Shown here piece after piece: positions 1 through 47,951 of a stretch of DNA of 64,000 bases. The stretch comes from Monoplex corrugatus (Eukaryota; Mollusca; Gastropoda; Littorinimorpha; Ranellidae). The notes below the pieces were generated by a model. That model saw only the letters and a program-made list of their open reading frames with translations, was not told where the DNA came from and made no database searches. The DNA lies in the NCBI GenBank assembly GCA_030674185.1, contig JAPXFY010000016.1:49045250-49109249 (forward strand). Reading direction: 5' to 3'. Position 1 is the stretch's first letter, and each line of letters begins with the position of its first letter. The position numbers were made by a program, and so were the translations under genes.

Positions 1-2
1 AA

Positions 3-1925
3 ACTGCCTCAGAATTCGAGAAGCAAGGGCTCCTGGAACTCTGGAAAGATCTGAAGGCCAAACACAATGCTCTCAGCAAAGTGGAATCAGCAAGGCGAAG
101 AAAGAGCAAAAAGAAGAAGACTCAAGATCGTTTCTTCAAAGATCCCTTTGACTTTTCAAGAAAGCTGTTTGAACAACCCAAATCAGGGACTCTCACAGTG
201 GGCAAGGAAACCCTAGAGCAGCATCTCAGGGAAACATATTCCGATTCTCAGCGCGAGGCACCACTTGAAATCCAGAATCTGGTTTGGCCTGCAGCGCCAG
301 AAGGAAAATTCAATAACAAACCACCAACACTGGATGAAGTGAAGAACGTAGTAAAGAAAGCCAGAGCCAAGTCAGCACCTGGACCAAACGGAATACCATA
401 CCTGCTCTACAAGAAATGCCCAAAAGTGCTCGAGTGGCTCCACAAGATGATTCGATCAGCATGGAGGAACCAGAAGATCAGCGACCAATGGATGAGAGCT
501 GAAGGAGTGTACATTCCGAAGGAGCAGAACTCCAGCAGCATCAATCAGTTCAGGCCAATATCACTTCTGAACGTCGAGGGGAAAATCTTCTTCTCTGTTA
601 TGGCAGCAAGATTGACAAAATACCTGACTGAAAACAAGTATCTGGATATGTCAGTCCAAAAGGGAGGCATACCAGGAATGCCTGGATGCTTGGAACATGC
701 CACGTTGATTTGGGATGCCATCCAAAAAGCAAGAACAGAGAAGAGAGACATTGACGTAGTTTGGCTTGATCTGGCGAATGCATATGGATCAGTTCCACAC
801 GATATGATCCAGCTGGCTCTTGAAATGTATCACATCCCAGAAAACATCCGAACAATGCTGAGGAAGTATTTCCAAGGGTTCTCAATGCGGTTCTCTACCA
901 AAGAATACACCACGGACTGGATAGACCTAGAGGTGGGCATTGCAATGGGCTGTGCAATCTCTCCCATACTGTTCGTGTTGGCAATGGAAGTCATCTTGAA
1001 AGCTGCAATGAAGAGTTCAGGTCCAGTGAATCTGGGAGATGGATACCAGATGCCTCCTCTGAAAGCTTTCATGGATGACACAACAGTCTTGTCCACGGAT
1101 GAGGAAGAGACACACCAAATCTTAAAGCAGCTGGATGAGCTGGTGGCCTCTTCAAGAATGAGGTTCAAACCTAAGAAATCCCGAAGTCTCTCACTGCGAA
1201 AAGGAAAAGTGGCAGATTCAGTCAAATTCATGGTAGCCAACCAAGCCATCCCCACTGTCACAGAAGAGCCAGTAAAAAGTCTCGGAAGATGGTATGATGA
1301 CTCCCTGAAAGACACACAAAGGGGATGTGAAACCAAGCAAACAGCAGAAGAAGGCCTGAAGAAAATAGATAACTGCGGACTGCCAGGCAAATACAAAGTC
1401 TGGTGTCTACAGTTCATGCTGATACCAAAGCTGCTGTGGCCACTGCTAATCTATGACATTTGCACCAGCACAGTCGAAGCAATGGAAGCCAAAATCAACA
1501 AATACACAAGAAAATGGCTCGGTGTCCCACCTGGTCTCACTGATGTTGCATTCTACTGTCGTCAAGCAATGCTGAAGCTACCTCTCAAATCCATAGTGGA
1601 GGAATACAAAGTTGGAAAAGCAAGACTGTTGAGCATGCTGGAGGAATCGGAAGACAATATCGTGAGATCAGTTCATCCAAAGCTGAGAACTGGCAGAAAG
1701 TGGAAAGTCCAAGAGGCTGTAAACAATGCCAAGAGAAACCTCAGCATCAAAGAAATAATTGGACACACGCAAACCAACAGACAGGGACTAGGAGCAACAA
1801 AAATGCAGTGGTGGTCCAAAGCCAAAGGGAAGGAAAAAAGAGACATGATCATACAGGAGTTGAAGGAAGAAGAAGATGTCAAAAGAGTGCAGAAGGCAGT
1901 CCAGCAAGGTCAACAGGGCAATGGA
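3..1925 (+). pseudogene. R2-type retrotransposon reverse transcriptase part (frame 1 of a frameshifted ORF)
   Basis: Reverse transcriptase of the element. The frame is open upstream of the ATG-less start near base 81, so residues are missing on the left. Visible RT motifs in order: SAPGPNGIPY near 375-405, FRPISLLN near 550, LDLANAYGSVPH (motif A, catalytic Asp) near 766-800, GIAMGCAISPILF (motif B) near 940-975, FMDD in place of the usual YADD (motif C) near 1070, and a thumb-like KSLGRWYD near 1280. A basic N-terminal segment (RRRKSKKKKTQ) precedes the RT. The reading frame changes near 1915-1925; past that point this frame runs into a non-homologous tail and stops at 1991. The catalytic motifs are intact, so apart from this break the copy looks young. 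Confidence 0.87.
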
Positions 1926-2746
1926 CAACATGGGACAGTGCACTCCAAAGAAGTCTCAGCTGGAACGATATGTGGCACATGGCTCCTCTAAGGATAAGCT
2001 TCCTCCTCAGATCTGTATATGACCTGCTCCCCTCGAATGCAAACTTAGTGAAATGGGGGAAAGCAGACGAACCAGCATGTCCGCTCTGTCAGAAGAAACA
2101 AACAGTGGAACATGTCCTAAGCTCTTGCAAAGTAGCGCTAGCCCAAGGAAGGTATACATGGAGGCACAACCAAGTTCTGAAAGTGATCACAGATGTGGTT
2201 AGCGAAAAAACCATGACCCCAAACGCACCAATTGCTATGACAACGTTCTACAAAGCAGGAGGGAAACAGGTCTGGCCCGAAAGTGCTATGACAACCAGCA
2301 CATTGCCAAAGGGTCTTCTGGATGGAGCAGTCGACTGGGAGTGTACAGCAGACCTCCCAGAGTGGAGAAATTACCCAGATGTCATCAGCAAGACAGGCAT
2401 GAGACCAGACATCGCTCTCCACTCTGACTCCTCGAAACAAGTGATTCTGATAGAACTCACTGTGCCATACGAAAGCAGAATGGAAGAAGCACATATCTAC
2501 AAGACCGAAAAATACGCCGGTCTTGCCAGCACCCTGAAGAAAGCAGGTCTGCGGGTCAAAATCTTCGCCATAGAGGTCGGGGCAAGAGGGTTTGTGGGCA
2601 CCTCCGCTTATGATCTCATGAAACAACTCGCCATTTCTGGGAAGAAGAGGACTAGAGCCCTTAAAGCGATGGCAGAGGCAGCAGAAAGGAGCTCAAGCTG
2701 GATCTGGGCAAGGAGGAACGAAAAAAGTGAACTTCATAAGGATTAA
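1925..2746 (+). pseudogene. R2-type retrotransposon zinc knuckle and restriction-like endonuclease (frame 2)
   Basis: C-terminal part of the same polyprotein, in the -1 frame relative to the RT. It begins in sequence that continues the RT thumb (LRSVYDLLPSNANL). It then shows a CCHC knuckle, CPLCQKKQTVEHVLSSC, near 2080-2130, typical of RLE-type LINEs. The endonuclease follows: GMRPDIAL near 2400 carries the RPD catalytic Asp, IELTVPYE near 2450-2475 carries the ELT Glu, and a KY motif and VGARGF lie near 2510-2595. The knuckle and endonuclease are undamaged, so the single frameshift is the only obvious lesion. A programmed frameshift is possible but I see no clear slippery site. Confidence 0.87.
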
Positions 2747-2763
2747 ATTCCCTACAGATGATG

Positions 2764-3042
2764 TGTGCCCCGTTAGCACATTGGTAAAACCGCGTACCGC
2801 AGTTCTGAAGCGCAGAATCGCCCAGGTTCGATCCCCGGCGTGGGAAAAAAAAAAAAATAGACAACAGCAGAAGGGCATCCAGGAGTCATGACCTGGATGT
2901 GGCCCGGCCCCCCGAGAGTGTAAGGAATTCAGGGCCGAAACACTTGTCTAAAGGGGTTACTTCTCTGAAGACCTTCTGTTGTCTAGCTCTCCCTAGAGTT
3001 TCTTTCTACCCCCTCTACCAGGTGTGCATAGTTCTGAAAATG

Positions 3043-3073
<31 letters not shown>

Positions 3074-3080
3074 CAAAAAA
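2764..3080 (+). mobile_element. tRNA-derived SINE (family A) with AAAAC tail
   Basis: The head looks like a Pol III promoter. A box-like TTAGCACATTGG lies near 2774-2785, and a near-perfect B box, GGTTCGATCCC, near 2825-2836. An A-run and a body follow (ACAGCAGAAGGGCATCCAGG near 2864), and the tail is (AAAAC)n to about 3080. A second copy of the body lies at about 34305-34535, which shows that this is a dispersed family. T-arm pairing is good but the acceptor and anticodon stems are degenerate, so it is not a functional tRNA. Confidence 0.75.
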
Positions 3081-3173
3081 CACTTACACTGAACATAGGC
3101 CTAATTTAAATACGTGTGCAAATTAGTGGAGAGCACTGAGTGATGGCTGTTCGCTTTTTTTTTCTTCTGCAAG

Positions 3174-3175
<2 letters not shown>

Positions 3176-3259
<84 letters not shown>
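3176..3259. repeat. (GT)n microsatellite
   Basis: Uninterrupted GT dinucleotide tract of about 80 bp in the gene-free region left of CFAP53. Confidence 0.97.
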
Positions 3260-3261
<2 letters not shown>

Positions 3262-3312
3262 CCATAAGCCATCGTATACTCACATCGCTTACAGGATGTT
3301 TGATGTGCGTAT

Positions 3313-3512
3313 TTAACCCTTTGACTCCGGCACCATATCCACCAATTGCAAAAACTTAACTCTTTGACTCCCTCACCCTATCCACTAGCTTTTGTACAGG
3401 AAGCTGGTGGATAGGGTGAGTGAGTCAAAGGGTTAGATCTATGTTTTTGCTTTGGAAGCATGATTGACAATGCAGGAAGCTAGTGGACAGGGTGCAGGAG
3501 TCAAAGAGTTAA
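3313..3512. mobile_element. TTAA-flanked MITE, piggyBac-like (copy 1)
   Basis: Ends are TTAACCCTTTGACTCC on the left and GGAGTCAAAGAGTTAA on the right, near-perfect terminal inverted repeats flanked by TTAA, the target duplication of piggyBac elements. A second, inner palindrome (CCTCACCCTATCCAC against GTGGATAGGGTGAG) fills the centre. A related copy sits at 44332-44486, and decayed pieces occur near 6725-6815, 9095-9165 and 22785. No coding capacity. Confidence 0.72.
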
Positions 3513-3736
3513 TGCTCTGCAAGAAGCTTTTGTCCCTACAATATGTGGCATTTATGCATTGAAAATGAAAGGGATGTCTCAACGAAGACTTTATATGTCA
3601 TAGTTTGGGTGTGCATAGAAATAAACAACAACAACAACAACAACAACAAAAACAGCAAACATTGTCAGACCAAAGATATCGCCTGTAATTTAATATAAAT
3701 ACTAATGGCATGATCTTAATTAAATGGCTCAGGAAC

Positions 3737-4232
3737 ATAAAATATTCCATACATATTCCTGTTTAATTAAGTATCTGTTACCATAACTGTATAGAACAGA
3801 AAATATTCCATACATATTCCTGTTTAATTAAGTATCTGTTACCATAACTGTATAGGACAAAATATTCCATACATATTCCTGTTTAATTAAGTATCTGTTA
3901 GTGTTACCATAACTGTATAGGACAGAAAATATTCCATACATATTCCTGTTTAATTAAGTATCTGTTAGTGTTACCATAACTGTATAGGACAGAAAATATT
4001 CCATACATATTCCTGTTTAATTAAGTATCTGTTACCATAACTGTATAGAACAGAAAATATTCCATACATATTCCTGTTTAATTAAGTATCTGTTACCATA
4101 ACTGTATAGAACAGAAAATATTCCATACATATTCCTGTTTAATTAAGTATCTGTTACCATAACTGTATAGAACAGAAAATATTCCATACATATTCCTGTT
4201 TAATTAAGTATCTGTTACCATAACTGTATAGA
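3737..4232. repeat. Minisatellite, 61-69 bp unit, about 8 copies
   Basis: Tandem copies of a unit containing CCTGTTTAATTAAGTATC and TACCATAACTGTATAG. Some units carry a GTTAGT insertion that lengthens them. The copies are nearly identical, so the expansion is recent. The palindrome TTAATTAA recurs in every unit. Confidence 0.95.
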
Positions 4233-4468
4233 GGTCCTACTTGATAGAAACTGTGTCTGTTGGCACTAGGTACGCATTCTGGTGGTGACTGTGGAATCGA
4301 CACGGGAGACTGTGGACATGTTGAGGAGACTGAATGTTGCCATTGTGGAGACTGCCGGTCACAGCAAACTGTGGGAGTCACGACAAGATGTCATGGCTAT
4401 GTTGTGTCAGCTTATTGACTGACTTATGTTTTTTGTTAGTATGTTTGCTTGGGAGGGAAGGGGTCTTG

Positions 4469-4840
<372 letters not shown>

Positions 4841-5094
4841 TTTGTGTATGTGTATATTTATAATTGAACAACTGAATGGCAGATGAAATCAGAATCAAGA
4901 GAAATGGATTTGTACTAGTCAGTCAGATATTACTTGACATAGTTTGAAGAAAATAAATATCTTTATCGTAGCACTGTAGAAATTGCCCCAGCTTGGGTGG
5001 TCATCAATGTCAAGCAGAAAATGAGACAGACAAAGGAAAGGAAAGAAAGATGAGCACAAATGAAACTGCCTGAGTACCATGATGCTTTAAAATA

Positions 5095-5534
5095 TATATG
5101 TTCCGCGCTAATTACCGATCGGTGCAATCTTAAGATCGCGCTGCGCGTTTTAACGATCATATAATTGCGCGGCAGTCTCGAGATTGTGCAAGGGGCGCAT
5201 TGTGTGAGTGAGATGATTTCATCAAGATCAAAGGCCTGGCGCTAATTGGTGAACACGGGCATTTATTGTGTGAATGAGTGAACACGGGCCAAGCGCGAAG
5301 GCATTTCATTCCAGTTCATGACTTTTGTCAGACAGAATCAAGAAATGTGCCACAACTTCAACATGGATTTCAAAAAGCATACTGTCAATGCCTTCATCAT
5401 AAGAATGCGCACATCCTAAAAACGCGCAAGCCGGCCTTTGCACAATCTTCAGATTGCCGCGCAATTATACGATCGTTAAAACGCGCAGCGCGATCTTAAG
5501 ATTGCACCGATCGGTAATTAGCGCGGAACATATA
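5095..5534. mobile_element. MITE with about 100 bp CpG-rich terminal inverted repeats
   Basis: Arms at 5095-5193 and 5435-5534 are near-perfect reverse complements of each other, starting TATATGTTCCGCGCTAATTA. They include palindromic CpG-rich stretches (ACCGATCGGT, GCGCGATCTTAAGATTGC) that stand out sharply from the AT-rich surroundings. The 240 bp interior has a short direct repeat (GAACACGGGC) and no ORF of interest. A TATA or TA target duplication is likely at the ends. The superfamily cannot be told from this. Confidence 0.82.
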
Positions 5535-5944
5535 CACAGACATGTGTGCAACAGTAATGATAAAAAACTGATCATGATTACAATTCACTACACACTGAAG
5601 ACAGACTATGCAGACTTGTGCAGTAACAGAATGCCCACATAGTGTGCATAAAACAACTAGAACAGCGTGTGTAATTGCATTCAAGACATTACCTGGAATG
5701 AAAAAAAGAAGTAGAAACAGAGAGTAGCAGAGCGGATGGAAGCATTTAAAGAAGCATTTTGTGATTGAGATTCGCTGTGAAAATAAACAAGGAAAAGATA
5801 AATGTCTCACATACACTGTTTATCCCACAGATGGAAAGAGACTGGTAAAGAGAAAGATAATGATGATTATTATGAAAGTGATACTTTCTTTTCCAACAGT
5901 AGAAGTTAATAGCAAACAGCCATTTTTTTAAACTTGCTTTTGCT

Positions 5945-6179
5945 TGCATGCTAGGTGTTTTCATGTTTCCGTAAGCGAGCTACTGACACGTTTTACAAAA
6001 TCTTTAACGTACACATTGGTGTTCTGCATGCAAATGTACGTGAAGTAGTTTTAGGCACTGGAAGGTCTGCACGCATGTCGATCTGGGAGATGAGAAAAAA
6101 TTGCACCCTTTACCAACCAAGCAGAGGTATCGAGGTATATTGACTCCAGGACCTTCTGACTGAAAGTCCAATGTCTACC

Positions 6180-6182
<3 letters not shown>
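5945..6182 (-). mobile_element. tRNA-derived SINE family B copy (minus)
   Basis: Same order of blocks as the copies at 23408-23670, 27058-27335 and 52770-53010: GCATGCTAGGTGTTTTCATG, then GGTCTGCACGCATGT, then GGGAGATGAG, then a reversed tRNA-like head that ends near 6180. The head matches the plus-strand copy at 49293. Confidence 0.65.
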
Positions 6183-6236
<54 letters not shown>

Positions 6237-6237
6237 G
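6182..6237. repeat. (AG)n microsatellite
   Basis: GA/AG dinucleotide tract. From here to about 7470 the sequence is AT-rich with no recognisable gene. It includes the probable 3' flank of CFAP53 and a decayed TTAA-MITE piece near 6725-6815. Confidence 0.93.
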
Positions 6238-7474
6238 AAGCATGGTGCAGTAAGCTCTAAACAGAGCTAGTACAAAATTGCGCTCATACATGTAGATATG
6301 TGAGGCTTTTATTTACAACTCAACTTTTATTTACAAATTCAGAAATAAAATGAATGAATATGTACACTATTTCTGTTCCCTTCATTTACTAAAACCGCAT
6401 GCTGAATTCCAAACAAAGTAGATTTAAAGAAAACTCACTTTTTTCAAACTTTACCTTCGATTACAAAGAAATGTATTGTGGATTCCATTATCCTTTTTCT
6501 ATGACTGCATTCTTTTTGTAAACAATACGAACTCTTTTCTAAATAACCCGCATACACAGCAACATACAAATCATTTCCTCAGTTAAAATGTTCAAACATT
6601 TTTTTCACATACGATGAATGCAGCTCTAATTTAAACGTTCATCTTGTTACTGATACTTTATCAACAAAGAGAATGAAAACCCCAACAGACTGAAAACACA
6701 AAGATACACATAAATGATTATTCAAGCCCTTTCATCCCGTCATCCTGTCTACCAACTTCCATCAACTACCTACAAGAAGCTGTGGAAGCTAGTGAATAGG
6801 GTGAGGTTGTGAAAGTGTTACTGTACTTAATTTTAATGACTGACCAATGAAATGAAATCCATACACATACACATGTTTTATAAGAGTGTATATGCTAAAT
6901 GTACACTCTAGTTTTGTGAAAATAAGAACAAGAATATCAAAAGTAACAATAAAATTTGATGAAACAATACCAAAATTGTAAGAACAAAAACATCAAAAGT
7001 AATACATGTATTAAAATTAAATGTAACAGTACCAAAATTGATCAGTATATGAAAAACAAACCATACACAGTTAAATAAAACATAGGCCTAAGTATTGGTG
7101 GTAAAAACTGTTTCAGTGCATGTCAGTGGTAAACCAGGAAAAAAAAGTGCTGTTGTTTATTGTACTCACTTAAATCTCACCAGACTGGCCGATATCCTTT
7201 AGAAAAAAACGTCTTGTACTTTCTCCCTTCTGGTACAGATCAACATATATTTTCATCATGATTTCACAGATTATAGACACTATAAACACAGTGCTGTTGG
7301 ACTTGACAGGAGTACTGGAACACTTGTGATCCTGATTTAATTAACAAAGTAAGAAAAATAATAAGAAACAATGATTACCACAAGCAATTCAATTTTGCTT
7401 GAAGTAGCATATATTTCATGTTAAACATCAACAAATCTGAAAAAGCTCTCACAAATCAAGGCATGGTTGTCTTG

Positions 7475-7480
7475 TTTATT
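7475..7480 (-). promoter_or_regulatory. CFAP53: Candidate poly(A) signal of CFAP53
   Basis: AATAAA on the minus strand, about 135 bp past the CFAP53 stop codon. It is the nearest canonical hexamer; other TTTATT matches lie further left, so this is only the likeliest choice. Confidence 0.4.
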
Positions 7481-7613
7481 GGCCTGGACAAGTTCCTGTG
7501 ACATGACAAATGTGCCTACATTTGACAAAAATGACATACTCAAAAACACTTATCACAGTTGGACACCAGACAACTAAATCCCAATTTCTGACAAAAACGG
7601 AAGTCATCATTGC

Positions 7614-15133
<7,520 letters not shown>

Positions 15134-15480
15134 TTTGAAGGCTTTTTTTTAGATGGCTCCCAGTTTCCCCACAAATCCTTTACGTAGACACGGTCTGCTG
15201 TCGACTATGTGTCTACCCAAGGATATTGTCACTGTAAACAGAAAAACTTCAGTGAAGTCAAACTGTAAAGAAAACCAGCTGAGAAAAACTATGGAAAATC
15301 ACAACAAGAAAAGGCTAATTCAAGCCTGGAAGTAAGAGAAAATAATATGACAACATTACAATGTACCCTTCAAAGATCAGTGTTTGGTATCAGGTTGACG
15401 ACCTACCGTATCCAAGGAAGTGCAGTGCTTTCACGAAAAGTGATTTCCCCTACCAAAGTTAAACGTCATGTCCTGTTTCT

Positions 15481-15490
15481 AAAATGGCGG
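15481..15490 (+). promoter_or_regulatory. YY1-type motif AAAATGGCGG
   Basis: Exact match to the core AANATGGCGG found just downstream of start sites in many TATA-less housekeeping and bidirectional promoters. Its place in a head-to-head promoter makes chance less likely. Function is inferred. Confidence 0.5.
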
Positions 15491-15500
15491 TCCTAGTAAC
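15487..15500 (+). promoter_or_regulatory. X-box-like (RFX) candidate
   Basis: GCGGTCCTAGTAAC matches the 14 bp X-box core GTTGCCATGGTAAC at 9 positions; the right half-site (TAAC) is intact and the left half is weak. RFX factors drive ciliary genes through such sites, and both flanking genes are axonemal. Confidence 0.33.
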
Positions 15501-15626
15501 AGCGTCCTCAGTTTACAGACAGTGAAGAATACAACTGATGGTCAAACTGCACCTGTGATATACTGTTTTTGATCAAACTAAGAATTTAACTGCTTTAACA
15601 AGAGTTTATAGCATCCAACAGCAATC

Positions 15627-45594
<29,968 letters not shown>

Positions 45595-46051
45595 ACACTG
45601 CAAACCCACCACCCCTGAAGACTGAACACTGACGACAAATGCAGTGATATCATACATGAAGATGACAGGACCTGATTTTGTCTACTCCAAACAGCCACAA
45701 GTTGCTGTGTATATGTGCTGAACACAAACCTTTTAATTTTTGTTCATTTCAAATTCAGTGCTGCTTGAGGGGTCAATGCCAGATCTGTTTTAACCATTTG
45801 AAACGTCTGCACTACTAGAGATGTCCTATCCATCAGAGGCAAAAACAAGAAATGACTTAGCTTATACACTTTTTTGATTTGATGTAAGCTTGAAATATAT
45901 CATCTTTTTCAGTGATATTAGTTTGCAAAAATCAGGCTGTTGTACTGTTAGTTTGGCTGTATCCTGGCTTTCTCATGCCCAGCAATATTTCAATCTCTCT
46001 TTGTTTGTTTGTTTGTTTTTGTTTTGTTTGTTTCTTTGCTCCTGGATGAAA

Positions 46052-46057
46052 AATAAA
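46052..46057 (+). promoter_or_regulatory. WDR93: Candidate proximal poly(A) signal of WDR93
   Basis: AATAAA about 460 bp after the WDR93 stop codon. Confidence 0.4.
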
Positions 46058-46387
46058 CAAACTTGGTGCCTCTGGGTTGGTGTACGTGTAGAATGTAAGA
46101 TGGGATCTCTAAAGTGATTGTTGAATGAAATCTGTGCATTGGACTTTGATAGAAGCCAGTTAATTGACTTTTTTGTTGTTGATTGACATGCATCGCTTCA
46201 GTAGGTAATGTTATGTAGCGTTTATATCAGTTTCAAAACCGTCCATCGTTTTTGAAGAACCCTGTGATAACTTTCAAGACTTGTGCATTTTTGTGTGTGT
46301 GTGAATAGAATTGTGTATTGAAAATCTAACTTGTAATGAATAATTCTGTATATAAGACATGTTAAACTATTTGTGATTTGTTTTGCA

Positions 46388-46393
46388 ATTAAA
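46388..46393 (+). promoter_or_regulatory. WDR93: Candidate distal poly(A) signal of WDR93
   Basis: ATTAAA followed within 30 bp by a GT-rich stretch (CCGTTTGTGTGTGCTTG), the usual layout of a cleavage site. Confidence 0.45.
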
Positions 46394-46607
46394 CTATGTT
46401 CTTGAATGTCCGTTTGTGTGTGCTTGGGCAGCACTACAACTGTATAGTATAATACGTATAGTAACAGAGAAATATCAAAAAAAAAATACAGACTCTTTGT
46501 ACTTACATATGACAGTCAAGCAAAAATGGAACATTTTTTACTTTAAACTGAATGTGAAAGAGATAACACATGCCTTTCCTGCATTTAGAAATCTTAACAC
46601 ATATTAT

Positions 46608-47470
46608 GCCATATCTCATCACCTTCATCATCATGTGCCTTGCTGCATGGCATTGGTGATCATGGCCCTCCATACAAATCTCTTTTGTCACTGTAAATAT
46701 ACCTCCTCCACTTTCTGTCCCCACCCATTCTGAAAAAAATGTCTAATAGTTTCTCCCTGGTGCTCTTTTCCCATCTAGCTTTCCTGTTGTGACTAAGTGC
46801 TTGAATTTCTCTTGCTTCATAAAATGTCATATAAATACTGCTTGTCTTTTCCTACTCTTCTTCATTAATGTTCTTTTTGTATTTGCTTCTTTCATGACTG
46901 TCTCATTTGTTTTCTTTGCTGTCTTGGAACTAAACATTCTTTTCAGAAATCATTTTTCAGCTGCTCAATCTTGTTCTGACTTTGCTTGTTGATTGTCAAG
47001 ATTCACATCCATATAACAGTATTGTTTCATATAACATTGAAGAACTCTCCTCCTGATGTCAGGTATAGGTATGTGTTGGTAAGAACACTTTTCATTTTCT
47101 TGAATACTGTTTTAGGTTGGCCAGTTCTGCTGGATATTCCTAATGTGCATCTACTGTCTGGTCAGATGATTGTTTCCTGACGTTTAAGCTTGTCAACCCG
47201 TCTCAATGCTGTGTCATTTGCTATTACTTTACATGAGGGCATTACTTGTTTTCACTGATCACCATGACTTCATTTTTCTTTTTATTTAACTCTAGCCCTT
47301 TATTTCTGCTTTCTGTTTCTATTATATTCACAAGAGTTTGTATGTCTTTTTCATTTTCTGCTATTAGAATGGTGTGATCTTCATACTGAATATTTTTTAT
47401 CATTTTTCCTTCAACTTCTATCACAGGGCATTCTTCTAGAATGAAATTCACACAGCGACACTCAAACCTC
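46608..47470 (-). mobile_element. RTE-clade retrotransposon 3' half, decayed (minus)
   Basis: Minus strand shows the end of the RT (YEDHTILIAENEKDIQTLVN, with the YADD motif changed to YEDH) near 47390, then KGLELNKKKNEVMVIS. Recognisable but frame-broken remains of the C-terminal region run down to a TGATGATG tail near 46610-46625. It lies between the convergent 3' ends of WDR93 and DAP3. Confidence 0.85.
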
Positions 47471-47559
47471 ACACAGAATGAAATTCACACAAGATAATAC
47501 CTTACTCAGAGTGAAATTCATACAGTGATACTAAAACCTCACTCAATAAAATTCACAGT

Positions 47560-47565
47560 TTTATT
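47560..47565 (-). promoter_or_regulatory. DAP3: Candidate poly(A) signal of DAP3
   Basis: AATAAA on the minus strand, about 390 bp past the DAP3 stop and just outside the RTE fragment. Confidence 0.4.
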
Positions 47566-47951
47566 TCATTCTTCACCAGCAAACTCCACAGATAACACAC
47601 TGAATAATCACACTCCCTAACTGAAGCCAACTTGCATCATTTCAATGCATCCATCTCATGGTCTCTGCCTGGTACTTTGGTGTTATATAAATTCATGTAC
47701 ACATTTCTGTCAATAAATGGGCATAATCTCCAGGCATTATATATTTCAAACAAAAGACCCACTTAAAATCTCCCTCATGCAGGCACACACTCACTCACTC
47801 ATACATGCACATGATCATACACACGCACACCAACATACACAGACTCACTCGCCCACACACAAATGCAATGAGCACAAGTGTTCATTCAGTTCACAGATCC
47901 TGAGTTCAACTTCATGTATCTGAAACATTTGTTTGTGTATGTGAAACAGGA

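Larger units (their letters stand above)
1..2763 (+). mobile_element. R2-type (restriction-like-endonuclease) non-LTR retrotransposon, 5'-truncated by window edge
   Basis: The 3' part of a LINE that copies itself by target-primed reverse transcription. One open frame runs from base 3 to 1991 and a second covers 1700-2746. Together they give, in order, a reverse transcriptase, a CCHC zinc knuckle and a C-terminal PD-(D/E)xK endonuclease, the layout of the R2/NeSL/R4/HERO superclade rather than the APE-type LINEs. Only about 17 bp separate the stop codon at 2746 from a tRNA-like SINE head. The clade within the superclade is not settled; HERO or R4-like is a guess. The frame is open to base 3, so the element continues to the left of the window. 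Confidence 0.88.
15134..15626. promoter_or_regulatory. Shared head-to-head promoter region of CFAP53 and WDR93
   Basis: The 493 bp between the two start codons must hold both 5' UTRs and promoters. There is no convincing TATA box at a sensible distance from either start. The most informative spot is the YY1/X-box-like cluster at 15481-15500, about 125 bp upstream of the WDR93 ATG and 350 bp upstream of the CFAP53 ATG. Confidence 0.65.

Noticed and set aside
830..1417. 195-codon minus-strand ORF opposite the reverse transcriptase
   Set aside because: Shadow frame of the retrotransposon ORF, no homologous features.
2764..2847. Functional tRNA gene
   Set aside because: A and B boxes are good but the acceptor and anticodon stems do not pair properly, and a SINE body shared with 34305-34535 follows.
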